From positions 1-49,180 of IMG/VR virus record IMGVR_UViG_3300001097_000008: a stretch of DNA of 49,180 nt; one strand, given 5' to 3'. The translations under genes and the position numbers were made by a program. This document shows positions 34,871-43,933 of the stretch, in pieces (the stretch's first letter is position 1; each line of letters starts with the position of its first letter). The notes beneath the pieces are model-generated. The model saw nothing but the letters and a program-made list of their open reading frames with translations, did not search any database and was not told the origin of the DNA. The stretch is from a virus.

Positions 34871-37288
34871 TTAGTTAACAGGTATCTCACTTCTTTTACC
34901 ATTCAATGAAGTTGATATTTCTTGTTGAACTAATTTACTAAGTTCTCTCATCAGTAAAGGATCTGATAAATCCATTTTAAAAGAACTACTACCACTACTA
35001 ACATTAATATTACCTTCAATCTTTAAAGGTTTATTGAAATTAACTGATACAGTATCACTTTTTGATTTTTTATTAGATTTAGTTATTGAATTATCAATAC
35101 CACCACCTTTCTTCATACCAATTAAAGTATCTGCACTACTAAAAGATATAGGATCTTTACCTGGTCTAGAAACAAAATCTTGTTTTACTTTATTTGCAGA
35201 AAACATAGTACCACCATGTGCTGAATTATTAGGGTTAGTAGTAGTATTATTTTGATTATTATTTGAGGAATCATCACCATAACCTCTTTGATAACCCGTA
35301 TATGCACCAATTCCAGCACCTAATATACCACCAACAGCCGTACCTATGGGTCCTAATAAAGAACCCATCATAGCACCAGTACCAGCGTAAGTTAAAGCAT
35401 CTCCAGCAACATTCATCATATTACTAGCTTCACTACCTTCATTAGTAACCATTCCACTCACGGCATTAACACCTATACCTATGGCACCCATACCCATACC
35501 AATCTTACCACCTCGAATACTTCTATTCGAAGTCTTACCACCTGATTTACTCCCACCACCATTAGCTCCCATTCCCATGGATTTACTAGCAACGGAATTA
35601 AACCCTGCACCTAGTAATTGACCTCTAGCCAACCATATTGCTGTTTTACCTAAAATATATGCTATACCTGATGATATTGGATTTTCAGCAATTAATTTTA
35701 CTACATTGGCACCAAAATCACCAACCCATCTACCGACATCTTGTAAGTGTTCAAAAACATCATTATTTTTAGCCCAATTAGTAAAATCATATAACCCTTT
35801 ACTAAGTGAATCTGAGAAAGCTTGAAAACCTGGTAATAATACTGATTTAAATTGGTTAATTATATTTTCAAATGTTTCATCAAATGTTTTAGATTGTTTA
35901 GCCCTTTCATTTAAACTTTCTTGTTGTTTTGCAATAATTGATAATTGGTTATTTGAAAATTTATTAAGATTTTTAATAAAATGATCACTACCATTTAAAT
36001 TTATTTTAAATTCTTTTGAATCTTGATCAAAAAAACCTCTTGCTGAAATAAAATCTCTTATATCATCATCAAAGTTTCCAGTTATTTCTGTTTTAATTTT
36101 ACTAAATTTAGCTGCTTTTCTAGCTGATTCAGTTAATTCATCAAGACTTATACCAGTTGCCTTTGAAACCTCTCTCAATCTATGTAAATCCATACTAGCA
36201 ATATCAAACTCACCAGTTTCACGATTAAACTGAGCTGTACTAGCACTAGCTTTGGTTATATCTTCAGTTAATCCAGCCATATCGGTTCTAGCTTTGAACA
36301 TAAGTTTGAATGGATCACCTAAAGTAGCCCACTTACCACCTAAAACTGATAAACTAGAAGCCATTTCGATAGCACCTTCAGGGTTAAAAACTTTTTCCGC
36401 AAAACCAGAAACAGATTCTAACTCTAATTTAAACTTACTGGCTAGGTTAGCCATTTTTTGCACACCTTTTATACCACCTTTAAAATTATATGTTTGAGCA
36501 ATTCTCAAAGATTTTTTAATATTTTCAGTAACTGAAATACTATTCAGTCCCATACTGTGTGAAAGGTTCATAGACTCCTCCATAAAGTCTCTAGAGGCTT
36601 CTACGGAATAATTGAAGGTTTCCATACTAGCAGCAAATTGAGCTGCATTTTCAGTACCTAAAATAGTTCCTTCAGCTAATTCAGCCATAGCTTCGTTACC
36701 TGATTGAGTTAATGTAACAGCCCTACCAATCTCACTACTATAAGTGGATTGCATTTTAGCTAAGTCTTTAGTGTTAACACCTATTAAATTAGTGTTTACG
36801 GATGCATTATATAAATTATTACTAAAACCTTTAGATTCATTTGATAAAATACCCATTTGTAATTGAGTCATTTTAACCGCTTTCTGTTGATTAAGTAGAT
36901 AACCAGTTTGTGCTAAAAGTTTTTTTGTTACATTACCTAAAATATTAACTGTTGTACCTATGGTAGCATTTATTTTAGTTCTAGTATTTAAAAGTATAGA
37001 TAGAGTTGCACCCTCTTTTTTTAATCCATCTACATTTTCTTTAGCTAATTTTTGTTGTTTTTTTAATAGATCTATTTGATCTGAATGGTCCTGTGTTCTA
37101 TCATTTTCTAATTCAGTTATTTTTTTAGCCCTTTTAAACATTTCCTTATCTAGAAAATCAATGTTGGCTTTCATTGTTTTAATTTTTTTTAATAAATCAA
37201 AATAATTATCAAGATTTTCACCAGCTTTATCTTGCATTTCAATGTAACTCCCTAACCTAGCAAGATCATCTTTATTATATTCACTCAT
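34871..37288 (-). CDS. Tail tape measure protein
   Basis: 805 aa, with its ATG overlapping the upstream stop (TAATG). Residues about 1-115 are a long coiled coil (LKKIKTMKANIDFLDKEMFK, DLLKKQQKLAKENVDGLKKE). The centre is helical and Ala/Ser/Lys-rich with repeated MASSLSVLGGK- and TKASASTAQF-type stretches. About 600-680 is a Gly-rich hydrophobic segment (IGIGVNAVSGMV, MMGSLLGPIGTAVGGILGAG) that could insert into the host membrane on DNA ejection. The C-terminal ~120 residues are polar. Helical character, hydrophobic segment and position directly after the chaperone genes and before baseplate genes mark it as tape measure (T4 gp29 position). It sets tail length and leaves with the DNA. Confidence 0.88.
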   Translation of the reverse strand: MSEYNKDDLARLGSYIEMQDKAGENLDNYFDLLKKIKTMKANIDFLDKEMFKRAKKITELENDRTQDHSDQIDLLKKQQKLAKENVDGLKKEGATLSILLNTRTKINATIGTTVNILGNVTKKLLAQTGYLLNQQKAVKMTQLQMGILSNESKGFSNNLYNASVNTNLIGVNTKDLAKMQSTYSSEIGRAVTLTQSGNEAMAELAEGTILGTENAAQFAASMETFNYSVEASRDFMEESMNLSHSMGLNSISVTENIKKSLRIAQTYNFKGGIKGVQKMANLASKFKLELESVSGFAEKVFNPEGAIEMASSLSVLGGKWATLGDPFKLMFKARTDMAGLTEDITKASASTAQFNRETGEFDIASMDLHRLREVSKATGISLDELTESARKAAKFSKIKTEITGNFDDDIRDFISARGFFDQDSKEFKINLNGSDHFIKNLNKFSNNQLSIIAKQQESLNERAKQSKTFDETFENIINQFKSVLLPGFQAFSDSLSKGLYDFTNWAKNNDVFEHLQDVGRWVGDFGANVVKLIAENPISSGIAYILGKTAIWLARGQLLGAGFNSVASKSMGMGANGGGSKSGGKTSNRSIRGGKIGMGMGAIGIGVNAVSGMVTNEGSEASNMMNVAGDALTYAGTGAMMGSLLGPIGTAVGGILGAGIGAYTGYQRGYGDDSSNNNQNNTTTNPNNSAHGGTMFSANKVKQDFVSRPGKDPISFSSADTLIGMKKGGGIDNSITKSNKKSKSDTVSVNFNKPLKIEGNINVSSGSSSFKMDLSDPLLMRELSKLVQQEISTSLNGKRSEIPVN

Positions 37289-38502
37289 TATGTTACGATT
37301 TTTATTTTAGAATTCTTATATGCTGTTATTTTTTGTTTTTCAGAACTATCATTATTAATGATGTGTTTAATTGATACAATATATGTATTACCTTTATTTT
37401 TAATTTTAGTTAATTGGTATGATTCACGTCTATTACTACCTAAAACCCTTATAACACTACCATTTTCCAATAATTTACCACGATATTTTTTATTCTTAAC
37501 TAAAGAAAATTTATAATCTTTTCTTATGGTATCTCCCATATATTCAAAAGTAACATAATCATTTTCATCTTTAATTCCGAGAAGTTTTTTTGATGGTATT
37601 ATACCTGTGGCATCCCTACCTAACAATTTATCTAACCAAGTCTTATTTTGCATTAGTTTCATTAGACCCTTATCTTGTAACATTGCATCAATATTATTAG
37701 GTATATCATCAGTATCATCTAACTCTAAATCCTCAATAACCTCTAACTCTATAACATCACTTAAAACAATCCTTTTATTACTTTTATCATAGAAAAAAAT
37801 ATTAAGTGCAACACCAGAATTATGACTAGTGTTTATTAAATTTTCACCTTTATAAAACCTAAATAGTTCATCACCCAAAGAAGTTAATTTTTTAGCATAG
37901 AAACCTTCCATACCAAGAAACTTACATTGTATATAATCATGACCAATATCCAAAACCATCATATTTAAGATTGAATTTTTTGTTTGATCAATTACTAACT
38001 CATTATCTTCCAACACTACTTCAGAAAGATGAATATTAAAAACATTACCAATTTCTAATTTTTCAAAATCCTTAGTTATTATTTCCCTATCAACATTAAC
38101 ATCATCCTTTAGTTGTTTTAATTTCTTAGCTTTTTCTTTACTAAAAGGTTTAAGTGGTTCTGTAGTTTCTTCTTCCTCATCTTCTTCCTCATCCTCAATT
38201 ACAGGTTTTATTATAGTGTCATCCCCACCATTTTTATGTTCAATTTTAATATAATTAAATTGAATTTTAAATGTTGATGATTTAGGGTCATTTTTTTTTA
38301 ATGATAAAACATTACCATCTATTGCGGTATCAATATTTAATTTATATACATTATTACTATCCACGGACAAGACCAACTCATTATTCATTATTTTGGTTAT
38401 TGTTGAAAATTCCATCATACCTTTATCAGTATTCATGATAAATTTATCACCAACCTCAATAGATGGTAAAACATCCCTAACACTAGTTTCTAATAAAAAC
38501 AT
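37288..38502 (-). CDS. Tail-block protein with acidic linker, unknown
   Basis: 404 aa, ATG at 38502. Two beta-rich halves (about 1-100 and 140-404) are separated by an acidic linker (VIEDEEEDEEEETTEPLKPF). The N-terminal half contains VGDKFIMNTDKGMMEFSTIT and the C-terminal half SYQLTKIKNKGNTYIVSIKH; both look like small barrels. Its place between the chaperone pair and the tape measure, with TAATG coupling to the latter, suggests a tail assembly factor or hub component comparable by position to T4 gp27/gp28, but the sequence does not show it. Confidence 0.8.
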   Translation of the reverse strand: MFLLETSVRDVLPSIEVGDKFIMNTDKGMMEFSTITKIMNNELVLSVDSNNVYKLNIDTAIDGNVLSLKKNDPKSSTFKIQFNYIKIEHKNGGDDTIIKPVIEDEEEDEEEETTEPLKPFSKEKAKKLKQLKDDVNVDREIITKDFEKLEIGNVFNIHLSEVVLEDNELVIDQTKNSILNMMVLDIGHDYIQCKFLGMEGFYAKKLTSLGDELFRFYKGENLINTSHNSGVALNIFFYDKSNKRIVLSDVIELEVIEDLELDDTDDIPNNIDAMLQDKGLMKLMQNKTWLDKLLGRDATGIIPSKKLLGIKDENDYVTFEYMGDTIRKDYKFSLVKNKKYRGKLLENGSVIRVLGSNRRESYQLTKIKNKGNTYIVSIKHIINNDSSEKQKITAYKNSKIKIVT

Positions 38503-38523
38503 ATTAATATTTATCTATAATTA

Positions 38524-38847
38524 TCATTTAATATCATCATTCCTTAATTTATTTTTTAAGGTATCACCACTAAAGGTTTTCTTTCTTGATTTTTCACCCG
38601 TTTTTTTAATAATTTCTTCCGTATCATCAGTAATTTCTTCTTCAGAATCTGATAGAAGATTTAAATAATACTTTCGTTCATATACGGGTATTGACATAAT
38701 TTCATTTCTACTCATCTTAAGTTGTTGTGTAGAATATAAAATCTCTTTAAGGTATAAATCTTTAAATTTATGATTCAGGCCAAAAAAACTTTGTGTTAAA
38801 GGGAAAAAACGTAGAAACGAGACTACCTCCTGGAGTCTCGACCTCAA
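38524..38847 (-). CDS. Tail assembly chaperone second frame (likely reached by frameshift)
   Basis: Open frame, +1 relative to the 301-aa gene, running from 38847 to 38524 and overlapping that gene for 80 nt. The only good independent start is ATG at 38715 (63 aa, MSRNEIMSIPVYERKYYLNL). That start would cut off what looks like the first helix of the same domain (KFKDLYLKEILYSTQQLK). The IPVYERKYY pattern resembles the (M/I)PVxxRxYY region of small T4-like baseplate-hub assembly proteins (gp51 position). The 7-T run at the end of the upstream frame (AAGTTTTTTTGG) is a possible slip site. I read this as the C-terminal extension of a G/GT-type chaperone pair. The independent 63-aa gene is the alternative. 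Confidence 0.65.
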   Translation of the reverse strand: MRSRLQEVVSFLRFFPLTQSFFGLNHKFKDLYLKEILYSTQQLKMSRNEIMSIPVYERKYYLNLLSDSEEEITDDTEEIIKKTGEKSRKKTFSGDTLKNKLRNDDIK

Positions 38848-39673
38848 TATTTAAATCCATACCACACTCAATAGAGTTTATATAAGTCTTAAAAGTTTTA
38901 ACATCATTCAACCTCATTTTATCAATAATATTTGAAATGACATTTTTATCAGTTTCACCATTAATATCCATAACAATCTTTTTAAGTGTAAAAGTAGCTA
39001 AATCAAAAAGAGTATCACTATCACCAATTTTTTCCTTATGTGCTTCAATATCATTTAAATCACCAACAGTTAACAATCTAAATTGAATGTTATATTTTTC
39101 TGAGGGTGTTTTAAATTCAAATAAACCATTTTCATTTGGATCAACAAGTAATTCTTTAGTTTTAATAGTTGAAAGATCAATCGTTACATCAAAATAATCT
39201 AAAGTATCTGGATCCATTACTTGTATTGGGTAAATATTACCATAAGCTGTAGCTCTTAACCATAACATAATAGCATCCCTATCACCAACCAATAAATCTT
39301 CATACTTTATATCCCTATCTATAATTTTTCTTTTAAATAGTGTATCTAGAAATTTACCACTTTTCATTAAGTGTGGGTTTGTTAAAATATTTTCATCATA
39401 CCCATTTAAAAAACTAACCATTATACGTTCCTTATCACCTGGATAAGTTTTTCCTTTAGAAGGTAAAGGTACTAAATCATAATCTGAATTATAATCTGGT
39501 TCTATTTCTGTAGGTTTATTAATAATAGGTTTTTCAGTAGTAGAGGTAGTGGGTTTATTAACCCCCTTTGACTTTTCTTCTAACTCTTTTTCCCTATTCT
39601 CTTTCATTAAATTGTTATAATATGCTTCACTATTTTTTTCCTCTTCAGGAAATACGTTTGGTTTATTTTCCAT
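38768..39673 (-). CDS. Baseplate hub/tail assembly chaperone, gp26-like
   Basis: 301 aa, ATG at 39673. A Pro/Lys-rich N-terminal ~65 residues is followed by LVPLPSKGKTYPGDKERIMV, then MKSGKFLDTLFKRKIIDRDI, KYEDLLVGDRDAIMLWLRAT and AYGNIYPI. The LPSKG-x-Y ... LL-x-GDR-x6-LRA-x-YG signature is shared with T4-like gp26-family hub/assembly proteins. It lies between tail tube and tape measure genes, where tail assembly chaperones are found. Its last 27 codons are read in a second frame by the next ORF. Preceded by a candidate late promoter (39693-39701) and a terminator of the tail-tube unit. Confidence 0.82.
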   Translation of the reverse strand: MENKPNVFPEEEKNSEAYYNNLMKENREKELEEKSKGVNKPTTSTTEKPIINKPTEIEPDYNSDYDLVPLPSKGKTYPGDKERIMVSFLNGYDENILTNPHLMKSGKFLDTLFKRKIIDRDIKYEDLLVGDRDAIMLWLRATAYGNIYPIQVMDPDTLDYFDVTIDLSTIKTKELLVDPNENGLFEFKTPSEKYNIQFRLLTVGDLNDIEAHKEKIGDSDTLFDLATFTLKKIVMDINGETDKNVISNIIDKMRLNDVKTFKTYINSIECGMDLNIEVETPGGSLVSTFFPFNTKFFWPES

Positions 39674-39692
39674 AATAATTTTTTTAATATAT

Positions 39693-39701
39693 TAATAAGT
39701 A
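39693..39701 (-). promoter_or_regulatory. Candidate late promoter motif TACTTATTA
   Basis: TACTTATTA about 19 nt upstream of the ATG at 39673 and downstream of the tube-gene terminator, so this unit needs its own promoter. Part of the recurring TA(C/T)TTAT family. Confidence 0.35.
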
Positions 39702-39784
39702 TTGTGGTATTGTAAATATTAAATAAAAATAATAACCATTAATGTTTTTTATTTAAAAATAAAGTTGTATGTGACATTAAATGA

Positions 39785-39811
39785 AAAAACCCCCATGGTA
39801 GTGGAGGTTTT
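39785..39811 (-). terminator. Intrinsic terminator after the tail tube gene
   Basis: On the minus strand AAAACCTCCA pairs with TGGGGGTTTT around a 6-nt loop (10-bp stem, one T-G wobble), ending in six T. It sits 20 bp after the tube gene stop. Confidence 0.88.
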
Positions 39812-39830
39812 AAAAATTATTTATCATTGA

Positions 39831-40319
39831 TTAATATAAAAGTAATGCTCTATCAAATCTAAGTTCAATTGAAACCTCAGCAATAGAATCATCATCCATC
39901 GAAAGATCACCAAAATCAGCATTAGTTATCATCGCACCTTCAAGTAACCATTTTTCAACAACAACACCGTTAGGGTCAATCATTTCAATTTCAACATCTT
40001 TCTTATACCCAGCAGCATAACCTTGCCTACCCGTTACCGATTCAGAATGTAATCTAACCCACTCCATAACTGCTTGAGTTGTAGAAGGTCCTATTGCATC
40101 TCTCAATACAACTGTAATTGATTCCCATATAAACCTACCAATTACCCAAGTAGATGTGTTTAAAAACTCTATTTCAGTCTCATTTTGACTTATTTTAGGT
40201 CTAGCAGCACTTTTTAATGTCCATTCTTGTATACCTAATTCAGAAGGAAAACGGAAAAACCAACGATTCTTTCTTTTAGGTTCATAGAAAATTGGCATGT
40301 TATTTAATAAATCTGACAT
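39831..40319 (-). CDS. gp19: Tail tube protein, gp19-like
   Basis: 162 aa, ATG at 40319, the same size as T4 gp19 (163 aa). KNRWFFRFPSELGIQEWTLK, RPKISQNETEIEFLNTSTWV and FIWESITVVLRDAIGPSTTQ, then WVRLHSESVTGRQGYAAGYK, are typical of the gp19/Hcp-like tube fold. Hexamers of this protein stack on the baseplate to form the inner tube. It directly follows the sheath gene but has its own promoter motif (40342-40350) and terminator, as expected for a gene needed at high level. Confidence 0.95.
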   Translation of the reverse strand: MSDLLNNMPIFYEPKRKNRWFFRFPSELGIQEWTLKSAARPKISQNETEIEFLNTSTWVIGRFIWESITVVLRDAIGPSTTQAVMEWVRLHSESVTGRQGYAAGYKKDVEIEMIDPNGVVVEKWLLEGAMITNADFGDLSMDDDSIAEVSIELRFDRALLLY

Positions 40320-40341
40320 ATTATTTGTTTTAGTTATTTAA

Positions 40342-40350
40342 TTATAAGTA
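40342..40350 (-). promoter_or_regulatory. Candidate late promoter motif TACTTATAA
   Basis: TACTTATAA about 22 nt upstream of the tail tube ATG, between the sheath terminator and the tube gene. Identical to the motif at 24947-24955. Confidence 0.4.
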
Positions 40351-40390
40351 TATTGTTTTTATAAAATATATTTATTTTTTTATTATATTT

Positions 40391-40418
40391 AAAACCCCTC
40401 CATATAGATAAAGGGGTT
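40391..40418 (-). terminator. Intrinsic terminator after the tail sheath gene
   Basis: On the minus strand AACCCCT (40418-40412) pairs with AGGGGTT (40399-40393) across a 12-nt loop, followed by TTTT. It sits 13 bp after the sheath stop. Confidence 0.75.
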
Positions 40419-40430
40419 AATTACTTTCAT

Positions 40431-42800
40431 TTAGATATCATCGAATGAAGCTCCTGAATCAGTAACATCAAACCCAATATCAACATACTCTAAAGCATTT
40501 GTTGGTTGAATTCTTATCTTACCAGATAAAGTATTTCTATCTTCACCTTCAGGTGTAGGATCTAATTTAACCTCAAATTTAGTTAAACCTCTTTTCTTTC
40601 TTATGTTATCTAATATTGGGGTAACTTTACTTAAAAATTCACCTCTTAATTTATCATCGTTTTGTTCAAATAATAATCTAATACTAACAGCAGAAATAAG
40701 TTTTCTAGCTCGTAATAATAAACGTCTAACGTTGATCCTATTTAGTGGGCTATTCCTAACTTGTAAATTTTTATTACCCATAATTTTAATTCCATCACCA
40801 CTAAATGTTACAATAGGGTTTATTCTTTCAGCGTACAAAATTTCTCTTTCTGGGTGAGTTAATTTCTTCCTAGCTTGTATAGCGTTAACGTTACCTCTTT
40901 GATAACCTGCGGTAGCATACCAAGGCGCAGCAATATTATCAGTTAATGCGATATTCTTAATAACCTCACCAGTTGCTGGTATATACACTAAAACATTATT
41001 CTCGTCATCATTCTTTTGAATCCAGGGCCAGTAAGTTGCAGTGTAGTTACTATCAAATTGTTGATATAATCTACTTGAAACGTCTTGAGCGGTCATTTTA
41101 TCACCTTCAGACATATCAGGTGTAGTTACGATATATAAACTATCAGAACGCTCTCTCTCAATCATATCAATAGTATCTTCAACTAAATTAGTATTATCAA
41201 AAGTATCAATTCCAGGTGTGGAGAAAACATTTATGTTAACTGCTTCTGGGTTTGAAAAAGTTCTAATTCCTTCAAGGAAAGCATAATAATCTGATTCAAC
41301 ACCCATATCACCATTACTTAAAGCTAAAGGGTTAAATAAATCCTCGGTGGCTGGGTTTGATTTTAATTTTTGAACAGTATATTTATCTGTGTTAGATCTT
41401 CTAGTTCTATAAATATCCCAACCATCAAAACCACCACAAGGGTTTACTGTAAATTTACGTGAATAAACTTTTTCATAAGGACCATCTACAGTATCAACTT
41501 CACTACCAAATTTCGAATTACCAGTGAAAAACAACGCTTCAGCATTTTCATCTAAAATGTTTACAGCTTCTTGATCCATATGGAAACCTTTTGTATAAAA
41601 TTCAAATGCTGAACCATCAACATCTAACCCATTAAAACTTAATATATCACGATCAATATCAGTAGTTGTACCTAAGTAAACACGTCTTTTATTTTCAAAA
41701 TCAGTGTATTCTGTTTTATATATCATTTCTGGAGCTGTAGTAATACCTAAATTTTCTCTAACTGGATAACCTTCAAACCCTGATGGGAAGGAATCTGAAT
41801 TAGGTTCATTTTCAGCCATTTCAATTAAAACATAAGAAGAAATTGCAACATAATCACCATTAGTAGTTCCAATTCTTTTACCAATAAAATTGGTAGAGGA
41901 GGGATCCATATTACATTTACTAAATCTTTCTAATTGGAGTGGATTTGCATCAGTATCACCAAATTTTCTAACAACTACATCAAACTCCCTATCATCTGGT
42001 TTAATATTACTTATTGATATTTTAATATCCTCATTAGCTGTATTACCATCAGATATGGTTTCAAATCTAAATAACCTAGAAACTTCATCACCTTTAATTT
42101 CAGAAACGATAAAAGGTGTCATAGCTGATTTATATCTAGTATTATAATTCTCAAACTCATCAACATATTCAGTTAATGAAACCACCAAGGTATCATCATC
42201 TAAAGTATCAATAAAATTTGGATATATTTCTTCAACAAAAATATCTGGTTTTGCATCATCATTAGATTTACCTAAAACTCTAGTTATGTAATTATTTTTA
42301 GTTTTATCTAAATTAATTTTATATATTTTACCTCCATCAGTTGTAAGTTCAAAATCCTCACCCATTGTAGGTGTTTCTGAAATAGTTAAATTATTACATG
42401 AGAATTCTAAAACTTCATTAGCTACGTATTTACCTCTAGACCTTAAAAGTGCTACTAATTTACCATCTACGGCTAACCCCCAAGCTTTACCAGCGTTATA
42501 ACCAGAAAGACCTAACACTCTAGAAACGTACAGTTGGTTTGAATTTGTTAAATATGATTTTGCTATATAAGGTAATTCATATCTTAATGAGTTATTATCT
42601 TTAATTTTTTCTGGATTAAGTCCACCAAAGAACTTTCTCATTTCAGCGTAGTTTGAAATGTAAATAGGTTGGAAAGCAGGTCCTTTAGTTGTTTCACCAA
42701 CCAAACCTAAACTTGTTACCCCTACGTTATTACTTACAAAAGTCAAATCATTTTCTGAAGTGTAAACCCCTGGACTTACGAATACTCTATTTGAACTCAT
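40431..42800 (-). CDS. gp18: Contractile tail sheath protein, gp18-like
   Basis: 789 aa, ATG at 42800 (T4 gp18 is 659 aa). N-terminal FVSPGVYTSENDLTFVSNNV followed by GVTSLGLVGETTKGPAFQPI is the sheath signature. The C-terminal domain (NPIVTFSGDGIKIMGNKNLQ, NRINVRRLLLRARKLISAVS, later RIQPTNALEYVDIGFDV) is the conserved polymerising part. The extra length lies in the middle (about 130-500), as expected for a larger surface-exposed domain. Sheath contraction drives the tube through the host envelope. A candidate late promoter (42842-42850) precedes it and a hairpin terminator follows. Confidence 0.96.
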   Translation of the reverse strand: MSSNRVFVSPGVYTSENDLTFVSNNVGVTSLGLVGETTKGPAFQPIYISNYAEMRKFFGGLNPEKIKDNNSLRYELPYIAKSYLTNSNQLYVSRVLGLSGYNAGKAWGLAVDGKLVALLRSRGKYVANEVLEFSCNNLTISETPTMGEDFELTTDGGKIYKINLDKTKNNYITRVLGKSNDDAKPDIFVEEIYPNFIDTLDDDTLVVSLTEYVDEFENYNTRYKSAMTPFIVSEIKGDEVSRLFRFETISDGNTANEDIKISISNIKPDDREFDVVVRKFGDTDANPLQLERFSKCNMDPSSTNFIGKRIGTTNGDYVAISSYVLIEMAENEPNSDSFPSGFEGYPVRENLGITTAPEMIYKTEYTDFENKRRVYLGTTTDIDRDILSFNGLDVDGSAFEFYTKGFHMDQEAVNILDENAEALFFTGNSKFGSEVDTVDGPYEKVYSRKFTVNPCGGFDGWDIYRTRRSNTDKYTVQKLKSNPATEDLFNPLALSNGDMGVESDYYAFLEGIRTFSNPEAVNINVFSTPGIDTFDNTNLVEDTIDMIERERSDSLYIVTTPDMSEGDKMTAQDVSSRLYQQFDSNYTATYWPWIQKNDDENNVLVYIPATGEVIKNIALTDNIAAPWYATAGYQRGNVNAIQARKKLTHPEREILYAERINPIVTFSGDGIKIMGNKNLQVRNSPLNRINVRRLLLRARKLISAVSIRLLFEQNDDKLRGEFLSKVTPILDNIRKKRGLTKFEVKLDPTPEGEDRNTLSGKIRIQPTNALEYVDIGFDVTDSGASFDDI

Positions 42801-42841
42801 CTATTATGTTTTTTATTTTTTTTACAATTATTATTACTTAA

Positions 42842-42850
42842 TAATAAATA
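42842..42850 (-). promoter_or_regulatory. Candidate late promoter motif TATTTATTA
   Basis: TATATTTATTATTAAG on the minus strand, about 42 nt before the sheath ATG. Nearly the same extended sequence (TATATTTATTGTTAAAG) occurs before the gp6 gene. Confidence 0.35.
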
Positions 42851-42902
42851 TAAAATCATTTTAGAAACGACTAACATTAATGAAATATTTTACTATTATG
42901 GG

Positions 42903-43931
42903 TTAAGTAATAGTACCATTAAGTATTAAAGAGCCTATAGTATCATCTTCTTTTAATAGTTCGACTTGTAAAATATCACTTCTTTTAAGATTGAATGGAA
43001 ATATTTCTTGAATTACCCCATTAACCTTAAAAGTTATTTCAGATATATTAAATTCATTTGATATATTATTAATTGTGGTATTTTGATTTATTATTATCTC
43101 TTGAATATTACTTGCTTTATATTTAGATAAAATTTCATACTTAACTGAATTACCATTTTTATTTATGGATTCTTTAATACTTAAACTATTAATTGATTTC
43201 CCCGAACCATCACCATCAAAAAATAAAATAGCCCTATCCTTAGCAGGGGTTATTATAAAATCTTTTTCATCCAAAATATACCCCTTAACAAGTAATTCAA
43301 AATCCATAACATAATATCTACGGCTTTCAACATCATCAATCTCACTCTCATCAGAAATAGCTTCTAAAACAACTGGCATAGGATGCCCCTTAACATTTAT
43401 ATAATGTTGTCTAGCATTAAAAGTGGTTTGTATTTTTGTGTGAATATTATTAAGTTCCACCATTCGATTACAAAAGAATCTAAAATGAAATGTTAAGTCG
43501 GTAGCTGTGGGTTGGGGTATTTTATATTTATCATAACCAACTCTACCATTTATTAAAGTGGGTACATTTCTATAACTATAAGTTCGAACACCTGGGATAT
43601 TCCATAAACCATCTTGATTTGACCCTGATTGTATATTAGGGTCTCTTACTATTGTTGAAAATGGTAATTTAACATCTTTAAATTCATCTGAAGAACCCCA
43701 AGACTTAGTAAATTCAGACCATTTCTGAATTGACATAAAAAATACTGGTAATTTCTCATCACCTACTCTGAAATCAAGCTTATTTTCCACCAAATCAACT
43801 AAAGACCTATCAATATCAGAAAAAGAAATTCCCTTTGGTAAATACGTATCATCACTAGCAATATCATCATAAACGCTTTGAATCTGTTCTTTACCAAATT
43901 TACTATTTGTTATATTAATTTTTCTTCTCAT
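42903..43931 (-). CDS. Tail completion/neck-region structural protein, probable
   Basis: 342 aa, ATG at 43931, 2 bp after the upstream gene. LPVFFMSIQKWSEFTKSWGS and LPFSTIVRDPNIQSGSNQDG, then IPQPTATDLTFHFRFFCNRM and RRYYVMDFELLVKGYILDEK, match a virion protein I remember from other T4-like phages of Bacteroidota. The order neck-this-sheath-tube suggests a tail terminator or sheath stabiliser (T4 gp3/gp15 position). The last 100 residues (ITPAKDRAILFFDGDGSGKS onward) form a separate beta-rich domain with an IEIF-like end (VNGVIQEIFPF). Function by position only. Confidence 0.85.
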   Translation of the reverse strand: MRRKINITNSKFGKEQIQSVYDDIASDDTYLPKGISFSDIDRSLVDLVENKLDFRVGDEKLPVFFMSIQKWSEFTKSWGSSDEFKDVKLPFSTIVRDPNIQSGSNQDGLWNIPGVRTYSYRNVPTLINGRVGYDKYKIPQPTATDLTFHFRFFCNRMVELNNIHTKIQTTFNARQHYINVKGHPMPVVLEAISDESEIDDVESRRYYVMDFELLVKGYILDEKDFIITPAKDRAILFFDGDGSGKSINSLSIKESINKNGNSVKYEILSKYKASNIQEIIINQNTTINNISNEFNISEITFKVNGVIQEIFPFNLKRSDILQVELLKEDDTIGSLILNGTIT

Positions 43932-43933
43932 AA

